Source: Dyella kyungheensis
GTDB lineage: Bacteria; Pseudomonadota; Gammaproteobacteria; Xanthomonadales; Rhodanobacteraceae
DNA: 64,000 bases
Direction of reading: 5' to 3'
Assembly (NCBI RefSeq): GCF_016905005.1
Contig: NZ_JADIKC010000012.1
Location: 62,001 to 126,000 of the forward strand
Below the pieces are notes generated by a model that was not told the DNA's origin, did not search any database, and worked only from the letters and a program-made list of their open reading frames with translations. The translations under genes and the position numbers were made by a program. This document shows, piece after piece, positions 25,893 to 35,912 of this stretch (the stretch's first letter is position 1; each line of letters opens with the position of its first letter).

Positions 25893-27158
25893 ATGACGGC
25901 CTCCGACATCCATCGCACCATCGACGCGGTCTGGCGCATCGAATCGCCACGACTTATCGCCGGCCTCGCCCGCATCGTCCGCGACGTCGGCGTGGCCGAG
26001 GAACTGGCGCAGGACGCGCTGGTCACGGCGCTTGAACAATGGCCGCAGACAGGCGTGCCCCGCAATCCGGGGGCCTGGCTGATGACCACCGCCAAGCACC
26101 GTGCCATCGACCAGATGCGACGCCATGCCTTGCATCGACGCAAGGAAGGCGAACTGACGCGCGAGATCGAAGACCAGCTGGAACAATCCGCGGGGGACCC
26201 GGATGCCATGCTCGACAATCCGGTCGGCGACGACCTGCTCAGCCTGATCTTCACGGCATGCCATCCGGTGTTGTCCACCGAGGCGCGTGTCGCGCTGACG
26301 CTGCGCCTGCTCGGCGGCCTCACCACTGCGGAAATCGCGCGTGCCTTCCTGGTGCCCGAGCCCACGGTGGCGCAGCGCATCGTACGCGCCAAGCGCACGC
26401 TCAGCGAAGCGCAGGTGCCGTTCGAAGTGCCGCGCGGCGATGAGCTCGCCGTGCGCCTCGCCTCCGTGCTGGAGGTGGTCTATCTCATCTTCAACGAAGG
26501 CTACGCCGCCACCTCCGGCCGGGACTGGATGCGTCCGGCGCTGTGCGAGGAAGCACTGCGGCTGGGCCGCGTGCTGGCCGGACTCGCGCCGCTCGAAGCG
26601 GAAGTGCACGGGCTGGTGGCGCTGATGGAGATCCAGGCTTCACGCATGGCGGCGCGCCAGGGGCCGAAGGGCGAACTCACCCTGTTGAACAAGCAGAACC
26701 GCGCACGCTGGGACCAGCTGCTGATCAGGCGCGGCCTCGCCGCTTTGCAACGCGCCGAAGCGCTGGGCGGCAATGCGCGGCCGTATACCTTGCAGGCCGC
26801 CATCGCGGCCTGCCATGCACGCGCACGCAGCGCGGACGAAACCGACTGGCCGCGCATCGCCGCGCTGTACGACACACTCGCCCGCTGCATGCCATCGCCC
26901 GTCGTCGCACTCAATCGTGCGGTGGCGCATGCGCAGGCATTCGGTCCGGAGGTCGGCCTGTCGCTGGTGGATGCACTGCGCGACGAACCGTTGCTTCGCC
27001 ACTATCACCTGCTGCCGAGCGTACGCGGCGACCTGCTCGGCAAACTGGGCCGGCACGACGAGGCGTGCGAGGAATTCGAACGCGCCGCCTCGCTCACGCG
27101 CAACGAACGCGAGCGCGAATTCCTGTTGCAGCGTGCCGCCGCCAGCCGCGCGGCCTAG
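25893..27158 (+). CDS. ECF42-type RNA polymerase sigma factor with long C-terminal (TPR-like) extension
   Basis: Extracytoplasmic-function sigma factor of 421 residues, twice the size of a classical ECF. Region 2 covers about residues 10-85 (RIVRDVGVAEELAQDALVTALEQWP; PGAWLMTTAKHRAIDQMRR) and region 4 about 115-170 (LTLRLLGGLTTAEIARAFLVPEPTVAQRIVRAKRTL). The remaining 240 residues form the helical extension with SVLEVVYLIFNEGY, LLNKQNRARWD and ALNRAVAHA that marks ECF42 proteins; the extension is needed for activity in studied members. No anti-sigma gene is adjacent, as usual for this group. Its TAG overlaps the stop of the convergent unknown gene. Confidence 0.93.
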   Translation: MTASDIHRTIDAVWRIESPRLIAGLARIVRDVGVAEELAQDALVTALEQWPQTGVPRNPGAWLMTTAKHRAIDQMRRHALHRRKEGELTREIEDQLEQSAGDPDAMLDNPVGDDLLSLIFTACHPVLSTEARVALTLRLLGGLTTAEIARAFLVPEPTVAQRIVRAKRTLSEAQVPFEVPRGDELAVRLASVLEVVYLIFNEGYAATSGRDWMRPALCEEALRLGRVLAGLAPLEAEVHGLVALMEIQASRMAARQGPKGELTLLNKQNRARWDQLLIRRGLAALQRAEALGGNARPYTLQAAIAACHARARSADETDWPRIAALYDTLARCMPSPVVALNRAVAHAQAFGPEVGLSLVDALRDEPLLRHYHLLPSVRGDLLGKLGRHDEACEEFERAASLTRNEREREFLLQRAAASRAA

Positions 27159-27571
27159 CGGTCGCCCATCCGCTTCGCGCGATAGGCCGCGAGACTGGGC
27201 ACCTCGCCATAGAGGGTTTCGACGAACGCATTGCGCTCATGCCACATCACTTCCATGTCCCACAGGCAGAACGAATAGCGCGCGAGATCCTCGACCCAGC
27301 CTGAGGCATCCTGCGCCGCCACGGCAATGAACATCTCGTTGTCGTTGCCCCACCAGCCCAGCACCAGATAGCGCGCCTTCGCCGCTTCGTGGCAAATGGC
27401 GAAGGCCGGCGTGGTCGACCAGGGGATGGCCCGTGCCTGTTTCATGGCTGCCAGGCGCGGCAGATAGGGCGCGATGGCGACCGCATCGTCGCTGGCGGAA
27501 ATCGTGTAGAGCTTGATGCCGTCGGCATCCGTGTCGGCGGGCAGGCTGACGATGGGGCGTGGGCGATACAT
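27155..27571 (-). CDS. Hypothetical protein
   Basis: 138-residue soluble protein of unknown function, rich in Trp and acidic residues in its second half (YLVLGWWGNDNEMF; RYSFCLWDMEVMWHERNAFVETLY). No signal peptide, membrane segment or recognised motif. Codon use and GC content look like the neighbours, which supports it being real. It converges on the sigma factor gene with stop codons overlapping in the palindrome CTAG. Confidence 0.65.
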   Translation of the reverse strand: MYRPRPIVSLPADTDADGIKLYTISASDDAVAIAPYLPRLAAMKQARAIPWSTTPAFAICHEAAKARYLVLGWWGNDNEMFIAVAAQDASGWVEDLARYSFCLWDMEVMWHERNAFVETLYGEVPSLAAYRAKRMGDR

Positions 27572-27772
27572 GGCATTCCTTCCTTTCAGCGCGGTCGAAC
27601 GAGCGGCGGCTGCGGCATCGCATCATCGCATTCGATTGCGCCGCGATGCATCAGCCGATCTAATGGCCCGGCCGCTGCCCTCGGCGCTGGCCATCTCATC
27701 CAACGGCCGCATCCTGGCCGGCTTCGCATCGAATCGCTGTTCCCCTGTCCGTCCATCGTGAAGGAGCAAGGC

Positions 27773-28609
27773 ATGGAGCGTTCGTACCGGTCATCGGCTA
27801 CCGCCCTGGGTGGCGAGGCATTGAACTCCTTCGGCGCCGCGTCGCTGGCGCCCGCACGTCTGTCGCAGTCGTTCCTTGCCCTGAGCATGATCGCGCTGGG
27901 CGTGCTCGGCCTCATCTATGGCGACGTTGCCCTCGTCTGGCAGCACCTGCCGATCGAACACATGCCCGGTGCGCGTCCCGTGGCCTACGCCTTCGCGCTG
28001 ATCGAACTCGCCGCCGGCATCGGCTTGCTGTTGCCAATCACGGCAAGACCGGCCTCGGCGCTGCTGGTGGCGTTCATGCTGGTATGGGTGGTGCTGCTGA
28101 AGCTGCCCGCCGTGTTGGTGGTGCCATCGATGGAAGCCACCTGGCTGGGCTTTGGCGAGATCGCGGTGATACTCGCGGGAGCATGGGTGCTGTTCGCCTG
28201 CCTGCTCGGCGACCGCGGCGACGTGCTGCGCCATCTGGCCGGCCGGCGCGGCGTGCGTGCGGCGCGGGTGCTGTTTGCGTTGTCGCTGCCGATGATCGGA
28301 CTGTCTCATTTCGTTTACAGCGAGCAGACCGTGGCGCTGGTGCCTGCATGGTTGCCGTACCCGCTGGGCTGGGCCTATTTCACCGGCGCTTGCAGCATCG
28401 CCACCTGCCTGGCGGTGCTGTTCGGCGTGCTGCCGCAACTGGCCGCACGACTGGAAGCGGCGATGCTGGCGATCATCACCGCGCTGGTGTGGATACCGGC
28501 CATCGTCGCAACACCCACCGACCGCACCGCGTGGACGGCACTGGTGATTTCCGCCGCCATCGCCAGCGGCGCCTGGGTGGTGGGCGATTCCTATCGATCG
28601 GTGCCTTAG
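27773..28609 (+). CDS. Integral membrane protein (DoxX-like)
   Basis: 278-residue protein with about eight hydrophobic segments starting near residue 28 and few polar loops. The pattern (FALIELAAGIGLLLP, FGEIAVILAGAWVLFACLL, WAYFTGACSIATCLAVL) resembles the DoxX/SURF4-like group of small membrane proteins of unclear, often redox-related, function. ATG 27773 is preceded by AAGGAG with a six-base spacer; the open frame extends further up but without a good site. It converges on the AhpD-like gene with a four-base overlap of stop codons. Confidence 0.75.
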   Translation: MERSYRSSATALGGEALNSFGAASLAPARLSQSFLALSMIALGVLGLIYGDVALVWQHLPIEHMPGARPVAYAFALIELAAGIGLLLPITARPASALLVAFMLVWVVLLKLPAVLVVPSMEATWLGFGEIAVILAGAWVLFACLLGDRGDVLRHLAGRRGVRAARVLFALSLPMIGLSHFVYSEQTVALVPAWLPYPLGWAYFTGACSIATCLAVLFGVLPQLAARLEAAMLAIITALVWIPAIVATPTDRTAWTALVISAAIASGAWVVGDSYRSVP

Positions 28610-28953
28610 GAATGCTCTGACTGATAACCGTGCACGGCATCGAGCACGCGCGCCGAATACACCAGCGCCGCGCCCGCGTTCATGGCCACGGCCACGCCGA
28701 GCGCCTCGGCGATTTCGTCCTGCGTGGCGCCCTGCTTGAGCGCTTCGGCCGTATGCACGGTGATGCAGCCGTCGCAGCGCGTGGTCACCGCCACCGCCAG
28801 CGAAATCAACTCACGCGTCTTGGCATCGAGATGCCCGGTCTTGCTGCCGGCGCCGGACAGCGTCTGGTAGCCAGCCACCGTGTCGGGACTCAGCTTGGCG
28901 ATCTCGCCAATGCGGCCGAGCAGTTGTTTGCGGTATTCGGGCCAGTTCAGCAT
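28606..28953 (-). CDS. Carboxymuconolactone decarboxylase / AhpD-like protein
   Basis: 115-residue all-helical protein of the CMD family (PF02627). It has the AhpD redox motif TRCDGCITVHTAEA with Cys60, Cys63 and His67, so it is probably a peroxidase or disulfide reductase-type member rather than a ring-cleavage decarboxylase. DAKTRELISLAVAV is the typical preceding helix. ATG 28953 is the start giving the normal family length. It is divergent from the LOV-HTH regulator gene across 201 bases, so it could be under its control. Confidence 0.88.
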   Translation of the reverse strand: MLNWPEYRKQLLGRIGEIAKLSPDTVAGYQTLSGAGSKTGHLDAKTRELISLAVAVTTRCDGCITVHTAEALKQGATQDEIAEALGVAVAMNAGAALVYSARVLDAVHGYQSEHS

Positions 28954-29052
28954 GACGCTTCTCCAGGGGATACAACGCGTCGATGCTGCGCCGCTTGCCG
29001 CACGACGTGAATACGCCAATGGTTTAATGCTGGACGGCCCGCCTCTTGCAGG

Positions 29053-29068
29053 TACAGTGCTAGCTGTA
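29053..29068. promoter_or_regulatory. Inverted repeat in the AhpD-like / LOV-HTH intergenic region
   Basis: TACAG and CTGTA separated by TGCTAG, roughly midway between the two divergent genes. A weak candidate operator for the LOV-HTH protein or another regulator; it may be chance. Confidence 0.3.
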
Positions 29069-29154
29069 ACGGTATGTATGCAGGGCTTGGAATGACCGAC
29101 CGGTTCTGCTCGAATCTGATCTGCCTGTGCAGCAGGTGACTGAGGAAAGTAGCA

Positions 29155-29772
29155 ATGCATGAAGCTGGGTTTGAAGGCGCCTTGTTCGCATCCATCAGCC
29201 TCTCTCCAATCGCGACATTGGTGACCAACCCGCGTTTGCCGGACAACCCGATCGTTTGCGTCAATGCGGCGTTCTGCACGCTCACCGGTTACCCGGAACG
29301 CGAGATCCTGGACCGCAACTGCCGTTTTCTGCAAGGCGCGGATACCGAGCCCACGCAGCGCACGGCGCTGCGCGAGGCCATCGAACACGGGCGTCCCGCG
29401 CTGGTGGTGCTCACCAATTACCGCAAGAACGGCACGCCGTTCCGCAACGCCGTGATGGTGGCGCCGTTGTTCGGTCCCGATGGCACCATCGAGTATTTCA
29501 TCGGCTCGCAGATGGATATCACCGAGGCGCCCGACCGGTCGCAGAGCCTGCGCATCACGCATGCCTCGGCCCTGGTGAAAGCACTCACACCCCGCCAGAA
29601 GCAGGTGCTGGAATGCATGGCCCTCGGCCTGCGCAACAAGAAAATCGGCGAGCAGCTGGGCATCGAAGAGAAGACCGTGAAGATGCATCGCGCCAGCCTG
29701 CTCAAGCGACTGGGCGCCACCACCAGCGCCGACGCGATCCGCATCGCCATCGAGGCAGGCGTCCCGGGCTGA
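29155..29772 (+). CDS. LOV-HTH (LuxR-type) blue-light-responsive transcriptional regulator
   Basis: 205-residue one-component photoreceptor: a flavin-binding LOV/PAS domain (about residues 10-125) joined to a LuxR helix-turn-helix (about 143-202). The LOV signature NCRFLQ is intact, with the photo-adduct cysteine at Cys56. The flavin-contacting segments TNYRKNGTPFRN (Asn88, Asn98) and YFIGSQMDIT (Gln119, the signal-transmitting Gln) are all present. The HTH reads LTPRQKQVLECMALGLRNKKIGEQLGIEEKTVKMHRASLLKRL in outline. The order and size match EL222-type LOV-HTH factors that dimerise and bind DNA in light. The first Gly of the usual GRNCRFLQ motif is Asp here. Confidence 0.92.
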   Translation: MHEAGFEGALFASISLSPIATLVTNPRLPDNPIVCVNAAFCTLTGYPEREILDRNCRFLQGADTEPTQRTALREAIEHGRPALVVLTNYRKNGTPFRNAVMVAPLFGPDGTIEYFIGSQMDITEAPDRSQSLRITHASALVKALTPRQKQVLECMALGLRNKKIGEQLGIEEKTVKMHRASLLKRLGATTSADAIRIAIEAGVPG

Positions 29773-29796
29773 TACCGCGCCTGTGCCCGGCCGCCG

Positions 29797-30525
29797 CTAG
29801 TGTTTCGCCGCCGGTGCACGGGCCAGCGCCCAGACGTCCACGCGCTGCACGCCGGCCCGCTTGAGCACGCGGGCACATTCGGCCAGCGTCGCACCGGTGG
29901 TCATGACGTCGTCGAGCAAGGCGACATGGGCCGGCCAGGTGACGGATGGACGTGTGCTGAAGGCAGCCCGCACGTTGCGTCGGCGGTCGAGTGCGCCGAG
30001 TTCGGTCTGCGCCGCGGTGCTGCGCAGGCGCTTCAGGGCATCGGCATGAATCGACACATCGAGGCAGCCAGCCAGCGGCTTGGCCAGCTCCAGCGCCTGG
30101 TTGTAGCCACGGGTACGCAGGCGGCCGAGATGCAACGGCACCGGTACCAGCCAGGTCGGCAGCTCCGGCGGTCGCGGCTCTCGCAACCACAGCGACGAAA
30201 GCACGCGCCCGGTGGCGAGATCGGCGCCGAACTTGAAGCGCGACTCCAGCCGATCCAGCGGCCATGCGTAGCGGAACGGCACCCAGGCCGCGTCCCATGG
30301 CGGCGGGCGGCGCTGGCATAGACCGCACAGCTCCGCCGGCTCTGGCAACGGCAACGCACAACGCGCGCAGCAGACCCGATTGCGTGGAAGTTCGGCGGCG
30401 CAGTCGCGGCAAAGATCCAGGCCGTGGTCACCCGCGGCGCCGCACAGCAGGCAGCGGTGCGGCAGCACGAAGCGTTGCAGTGCACCGAGCAGGGGGCGTA
30501 TGACGGGGAGCGCATCCATGCGCAT
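29797..30525 (-). CDS. comF: ComF family protein (phosphoribosyltransferase-like, competence-associated)
   Basis: 242-residue protein with an N-terminal double zinc ribbon (CLLCGAAG, LCRDCAAEL, CCARCALPL, LCGLCQ; four CxxC pairs in about residues 25-71). A C-terminal type I phosphoribosyltransferase-like domain has the PRPP loop VALLDDVMTTGATL and LVPVPLHLGRLRTRGYNQALELA. ComF homologues help natural transformation; GntX is the E. coli relative. ATG 30525 and ATG 30519 are both possible. It is on the same strand, and seven bases from the end, of a small membrane protein gene. Confidence 0.92.
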   Translation of the reverse strand: MRMDALPVIRPLLGALQRFVLPHRCLLCGAAGDHGLDLCRDCAAELPRNRVCCARCALPLPEPAELCGLCQRRPPPWDAAWVPFRYAWPLDRLESRFKFGADLATGRVLSSLWLREPRPPELPTWLVPVPLHLGRLRTRGYNQALELAKPLAGCLDVSIHADALKRLRSTAAQTELGALDRRRNVRAAFSTRPSVTWPAHVALLDDVMTTGATLAECARVLKRAGVQRVDVWALARAPAAKH

Positions 30526-30531
30526 GCTCGA

Positions 30532-30738
30532 TCAGACCTTCGGCTTGAACATCGCCGCGTCGAGGATCGACCACAGGTGGATGATCCAGCCCAGCCAGAC
30601 GATCCACAGGATCGCCGCCAGCACGAACATCACCAGTGCAAGCCAGAAGCGCCCTTGCACCAGCTGACCCAGGCCGGGGATGAAGAAACTGCAGATGGCT
30701 GCGAGCACATTGCCCGTGCTGCCTTGTCCCGCGCTCAT
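30532..30738 (-). CDS. Small membrane protein (TM2/YqaE-like)
   Basis: 68-residue protein with two hydrophobic segments (about residues 9-26 and 30-50). The pattern [23 protein letters not shown] is seen in small two-helix inner-membrane proteins. No function is known. It probably forms a short operon with comF, which starts seven bases after its stop, and is divergent from bioB across the BirA-type operator region. Confidence 0.75.
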   Translation of the reverse strand: MSAGQGSTGNVLAAICSFFIPGLGQLVQGRFWLALVMFVLAAILWIVWLGWIIHLWSILDAAMFKPKV

Positions 30739-30795
30739 GCCAACGACTCCGCTTGGGTGATAACCCGATGGTAGCGGCAGCCATACGTTCGCGCA

Positions 30796-30829
30796 TCGTC
30801 AACTCGCACAATTTTTCGGAAGTTGACAA
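30796..30829. promoter_or_regulatory. BirA operator upstream of bioB, overlapping a -35 box
   Basis: TCGTCAACT - 16 bases - AGTTGACAA. The arms are inverted (8 of 9 positions) and have exactly the 9-16-9 geometry of the E. coli bio operator. The right arm contains TTGACA (30823-30828), a consensus -35 box; CACACT about 16 bases on could be the -10. Biotinyl-AMP-loaded BirA would therefore repress the bioB operon. Confidence 0.8.
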
Positions 30830-30881
30830 GAAGAGACGCGCTGCCACACTTGTGGCCATCCCCCATCCCAGAGCTGTCGCC

Positions 30882-31886
30882 ATGGCCTCACCCATCCGTC
30901 ACGACTGGACGCGCGCCGAAGTGGCCGCGTTGTTCGCACTGCCGTTCAACGAGCTGCTGCACCGTGCCCATTCGGTGCACCGCGAACACCACGATCCGAA
31001 CGCGGTGCAGGTATCCACCCTGCTCTCGATCAAGACCGGCGGTTGCCCGGAAGACTGCGCCTACTGCCCCCAGGCCGCCCGCTACGACACCGGCGTGCAG
31101 GCGCAGAAACTGATGAGCGTGGAAGCCGTGCTGGAACGCGCCAAGGCCGCCAAGGATGCCGGCGCCAGCCGCTTCTGCATGGGCGCCGCCTGGCGCAGCC
31201 CGAAAGACCGCGACGTGGCCAAGGTCGCCGAGATCGTGCGCGCGGTAAAGGGACTGGGCCTGGAAACCTGCGCCACCCTGGGCATGCTCAATGGCGAGCA
31301 GGCCAAGACGCTCAAGGGCGCGGGCCTGGACTTCTACAACCACAACCTGGACACCGCGCCGGAGTTCTACGGCGAGATCATCCACACGCGCCAGTACCAG
31401 GATCGCCTGGACACGCTGGAGAACGTGCGCGAAGCCGGCCTCAAGACCTGCTGCGGCGGCATCGTGGGCATGGGCGAAACGCGCGACCAGCGCGCCGGCC
31501 TGCTGCAGACCCTGGCCAACCTGCCGGAACATCCCGAATCGGTGCCGATCAACCAGCTGGTGCAGGTGGAAGGCACGCCGCTCAACGGCACCGAGGCGAT
31601 CGATCCGTTCGACTTCGTGCGCACGATTGCCGTCGCCCGCATCATGATGCCGGCCTCGATGGTCCGCCTCTCCGCCGGCCGCCAGCAGATGGACGACGCC
31701 GTGCAGGCGCTGTGCTTCTTCGCCGGCGCCAATTCCATCTTCTACGGCGAGAAGCTGCTCACCACCGGCAACCCGGATGTGGAGCACGACCGCGCGCTGT
31801 TCAAGCGCCTGGACCTGCACGCGCTGGAAGTGGTGGAAACGTCGAGCACGGTGCACGCGGACATCGTGGAGCACTGCGCGGCTTGA
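30882..31886 (+). CDS. bioB: Biotin synthase
   Basis: Radical-SAM enzyme that inserts sulfur into dethiobiotin. The 334-residue protein has the radical-SAM cluster motif [12 protein letters not shown] (Cys55, Cys59, Cys62), the [10 protein letters not shown] and ETCATLGML blocks, and later cysteine [10 protein letters not shown] for the second Fe-S cluster, as in all BioB. The conserved protein begins at ATG 30882; the frame is open further upstream through the operator, so earlier starts are not credible. It is first in the biotin operon; bioF follows after a 126-base gap that holds a dispersed repeat. Confidence 0.97.
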   Translation: MASPIRHDWTRAEVAALFALPFNELLHRAHSVHREHHDPNAVQVSTLLSIKTGGCPEDCAYCPQAARYDTGVQAQKLMSVEAVLERAKAAKDAGASRFCMGAAWRSPKDRDVAKVAEIVRAVKGLGLETCATLGMLNGEQAKTLKGAGLDFYNHNLDTAPEFYGEIIHTRQYQDRLDTLENVREAGLKTCCGGIVGMGETRDQRAGLLQTLANLPEHPESVPINQLVQVEGTPLNGTEAIDPFDFVRTIAVARIMMPASMVRLSAGRQQMDDAVQALCFFAGANSIFYGEKLLTTGNPDVEHDRALFKRLDLHALEVVETSSTVHADIVEHCAA

Positions 31887-31972
31887 TGCGCCTCAGTCCC
31901 TGTGCGCGACGGGTCCGAAGCGCACACTGCATGACGCGACCACCGATGACAGAGATACATCACTGCTCTGCG

Positions 31973-32000
31973 GTCGCGCACAGGGTGCGCTCCCACAAGG
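31973..32000. repeat. Dispersed palindromic repeat, one clear arm (family A)
   Basis: GTCGCGCACAGGGTGCGCTC followed by CCACAAGG. A degenerate opposing arm with CCCTGTGCGCGACGG lies at 31898-31912. It occupies the bioB-bioF gap and may affect bioF expression. Confidence 0.7.
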
Positions 32001-32012
32001 TGATTCCAGCCG

Positions 32013-33191
<1,179 letters not shown>

Positions 33192-33220
33192 TGGCGGTCT
33201 TGCCGTACCCCTTCCCCGCC

Positions 33221-34096
33221 ATGCCCATCATCAATCTTTCCGCCTATCGCTTCGTCAGCCTGCACGACCTGCCGGAGCTGCGCGAGCGCATTCGCGAGCG
33301 CTGCGAGGCGCTTGAACTCAAGGGCACCATCCTGCTGGCGCCCGAGGGCATCAACCTGTTCCTGGCCGGTCCACGCGGGCCCATCGATGCGTTCATGGAC
33401 TGGCTGCGCAGCGATGCGCGCTTTGCCGGGCTGGAGCCGAAGGAGTCGATCTCCGACGAGGTGCCGTTCGGCCGCATGCGCGTGCGCCTGAAGAAGGAGA
33501 TCATCACCATGCGCATGCCCACCATCCGCCCCGAAGGCGGACGTGCGCCGTCGGTCGCACCCGCCACGCTGCAACGCTGGCTGGCGCAGGGCCACGACGA
33601 CCATGGTCGCGAAGTGGTGCTGCTCGACACTCGCAACGACTACGAAACCGACGTGGGCGTGTTCCACAACGCGGTGGACTATCGCATCGGCAGCTTCACC
33701 GAATTCCCCGGCGCGCTTGCCGCCGATCGCGCACGCTACGAGAACAAGACGGTGGTGTCGTATTGCACCGGCGGCATCCGTTGCGAGAAGGCGGTGCTGC
33801 ACATGCAGGACATCGGCATGGAGCACGTGTTCCAGCTGGAGGGCGGCATCCTGAAATACTTCGAGGAAACCGATGGCGCCCATTGGCGCGGCGAGTGTTT
33901 CGTGTTCGACGAGCGCGGCGCGGTGGACAAGGGCTTGGCGCCTTCGCCCCTTCTCCCCTCCGGGGAGAAGGCTGGGATGAGGGGCCAATCTAGCGAAATG
34001 GCCACGCTAGAGCGCGCTCCGTTCAACCCGTCCGCAAGCACCCGCCCCTCACCCCAACCCTCTCCCCAAAGGGGAGAGGGAGCACAGCGCGAATGA
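33221..34096 (+). CDS. trhO: tRNA uridine(34) hydroxylase TrhO (rhodanese-domain, UPF0176) with repeat-encoded C-terminal tail
   Basis: Oxygen-dependent hydroxylase making ho5U34 in tRNA. The 291-residue protein has the N-terminal ferredoxin-like domain ([18 protein letters not shown]) and a rhodanese domain ([11 protein letters not shown]) with catalytic Cys182 and Cys188 in [12 protein letters not shown]. The natural end of the short form is near residue 240. The last 50 residues ([11 protein letters not shown]... [15 protein letters not shown]) are translated from two copies of an intergenic repeat. ATG 33221 begins the conserved NLSAYRF; ATG 33191, overlapping the bioF stop, is possible too. 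The stop overlaps bioH (ATGA). No biotin role is known; it appears to be a passenger. Confidence 0.9.
   Translation: MPIINLSAYRFVSLHDLPELRERIRERCEALELKGTILLAPEGINLFLAGPRGPIDAFMDWLRSDARFAGLEPKESISDEVPFGRMRVRLKKEIITMRMPTIRPEGGRAPSVAPATLQRWLAQGHDDHGREVVLLDTRNDYETDVGVFHNAVDYRIGSFTEFPGALAADRARYENKTVVSYCTGGIRCEKAVLHMQDIGMEHVFQLEGGILKYFEETDGAHWRGECFVFDERGAVDKGLAPSPLLPSGEKAGMRGQSSEMATLERAPFNPSASTRPSPQPSPQRGEGAQRE
33949..33971. repeat. Palindromic repeat of family B inside trhO
   Basis: CCTTCTCCCC / GGGGAGAAGG with loop TCC; flanked by GGGATGAGGGG, so it is the inverted orientation of the copy at 34058-34080. It is in frame and open in trhO. Confidence 0.75.
34058..34080. repeat. Palindromic repeat of family B at the trhO-bioH junction
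   Basis: CCCTCTCCCC / GGGGAGAGGG with loop AAA, preceded by CCCCTCACCCCAA. The same unit recurs at 38776-38798. It is translated as the [12 protein letters not shown] tail of TrhO. Confidence 0.8.
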
Positions 34097-34863
34097 CGCT
34101 CCACATCGAAACCCACGGCCACGGCGACATCCCCGTGGTGATCCTGCACGGCTGGGCCATGCATGGCGGCATGATGGAACCGCTGTGCGACGTGCTGGCC
34201 GATCGCTGCACGCTGCATGTGGTCGATCTTCCGGGTCACGGCTACTCGCGTGACAGCACCCTGCCGCTCGAACCTTCCGCCTGCGCCGAAGCGATTGCGC
34301 GGATGACGCCGCCGGCGATCTGGATAGGCTGGTCGCTGGGCGGATTGATCGCGATGACGGCAGCACTGGAGCACCCGCAACACGCTCGCGCGCTCGGCGT
34401 CATCGACGGCACGCCGAAGTTCTCGCGCAGCGACGACTGGCCGCACGGCAGCGACCCGAAACTGGTGCGCCAACTCGCCACCGATCTGGAAACCGACTAC
34501 CACGGCACGCTGGAGCGCTTCATCGCCCTCGAAGCGATGGGCAGCCGCGATCCGATGGCCGAAGTGCGCCACCTGCGCAGCCTGATCTTCCAGCGTGGCG
34601 AACCCGATCTGCGCGTCCTGCAGGAAGGCATCCGCATCCTGGAAGTCACCGACCGCCGCGCCGAACTGGCCACGCTGTCCGTGCCCAATGCGTGGATCGT
34701 CGGCCGTCGCGACCGCATCGTGCCGCCGCCCGCGATGGCCTGGTCGGCCGAGCAGGCACACGGCAGCTATGTGGAAATCGCCCACGCGGGTCACGCACCT
34801 TTCTTCGGCTACGCGGGCGACGTCGCCAACGCACTGGCGCCGCTGCTGGACAGCTTTCGATGA
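34093..34863 (+). CDS. bioH: Pimeloyl-ACP methyl ester esterase
   Basis: Alpha/beta-hydrolase that removes the methyl group from pimeloyl-ACP methyl ester, ending the BioC-BioH route. The 256-residue protein has LHGWAMHGG, the nucleophile elbow GWSLGG (Ser81), the acid in [10 protein letters not shown] and His in AHAGHAPFF, which is the BioH arrangement. Location directly before bioC and after bioF supports the name over other esterases. It overlaps both neighbours by four bases. Confidence 0.93.
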   Translation: MTLHIETHGHGDIPVVILHGWAMHGGMMEPLCDVLADRCTLHVVDLPGHGYSRDSTLPLEPSACAEAIARMTPPAIWIGWSLGGLIAMTAALEHPQHARALGVIDGTPKFSRSDDWPHGSDPKLVRQLATDLETDYHGTLERFIALEAMGSRDPMAEVRHLRSLIFQRGEPDLRVLQEGIRILEVTDRRAELATLSVPNAWIVGRRDRIVPPPAMAWSAEQAHGSYVEIAHAGHAPFFGYAGDVANALAPLLDSFR

Positions 34864-35741
34864 CCGACTCGCATTTCGACCGCCAGCAGGTACGCCGCAA
34901 TTTCGGCCGGGCGGCCAACACCTATGAGCAGCACGACGCCCTGCAACGCGAAGTGCAGTCGCTGCTGCTCGAGCGTCTGGGTTTCTATCTGGAAACCCCG
35001 GAGCGCGTGATCGACGTGGGCGCTGGCACCGGTCGCGGCGCGGCATTGCTGCGCAAGCAGTATCCGAAGGCGCAAGTGATCGCGATGGACCTGGCGCTGC
35101 CAATGCTGCGCGCCGCCAAGAAGCACAGCAGCTGGCTGAAACCCTTCCAGCGCGTGTGCGCCGAAGCGACGTCGCTGCCGCTGCCCGATCACAGCGTCGA
35201 CGTGCTGCATTCCAACCTGTGCTTCCAGTGGATCGACGATCTGCCGGCACTGTTCGGCGAATGCGTGCGCGTGCTCAAACCCGGCGGCCTGCTGGTGTTC
35301 TCCACCTTTGGCCCCGATACGCTGAAGGAATTGCGCGCTGCCTGGGCCGAAGCCGATCAGCAGCCGCACGTGAGCCGCTTCCTCGACATGCACGACCTGG
35401 GCGACGCGATGATCAGCGCCGGCCTGCGCGATCCCGTGCTCGACGTGGACCGCTACACGCTCACCTACAGCGAGCCGCGCATGCTGCTCAAGGAACTGCA
35501 GGGCCTGGGCGCCACCAACGCCGACCGCGAACGCGAGCGCCACCTGCTGGGCAAACAGCATTACCAGCGCATGCTGGCGGCTTACGAAACGATGCGCGTC
35601 GACGGCCGCATTCCCGCCACGTGGGAAGTGGTCACCGCGCATGCATGGGGTCCGCCGCCGGGGCAATCGCGGCGCATCGCGGGCGGCGGCGAGATCGCAA
35701 GTTTTTCCGTCGACAGCCTGCGCGGCACGCGTCGACGCTGA
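34860..35741 (+). CDS. bioC: Malonyl-ACP O-methyltransferase
   Basis: SAM-dependent methyltransferase that starts pimelate synthesis by methylating malonyl-ACP. The 293-residue protein has the class I SAM motif VIDVGAGTGRGAALL, MDLALPMLRAAK, LPLPDHSVDVLHSNLCFQW and the post-motif LKPGGLLVFSTFGPDTLKELR, which is strongly BioC-like. It overlaps bioH by four bases and ends the biotin operon; bioA and bioD are not in the window. Confidence 0.95.
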   Translation: MTDSHFDRQQVRRNFGRAANTYEQHDALQREVQSLLLERLGFYLETPERVIDVGAGTGRGAALLRKQYPKAQVIAMDLALPMLRAAKKHSSWLKPFQRVCAEATSLPLPDHSVDVLHSNLCFQWIDDLPALFGECVRVLKPGGLLVFSTFGPDTLKELRAAWAEADQQPHVSRFLDMHDLGDAMISAGLRDPVLDVDRYTLTYSEPRMLLKELQGLGATNADRERERHLLGKQHYQRMLAAYETMRVDGRIPATWEVVTAHAWGPPPGQSRRIAGGGEIASFSVDSLRGTRRR

Positions 35742-35912
35742 TCTCGTCGATGGGCCCTCCGGAAGAGAGGCTGTCGGATGACATTACTTTCGATATAAGC
35801 ACCTCGCTTTCCGAAATCAGGTTCGCTAGATTGCTCGCGGCCGCCGGGGGGCGGCCGTGCTGCGCGGGTGCGAAGCTTGCGTCCGTGCGTGATCTCAGAA
35901 CAGGGGAAAAGC

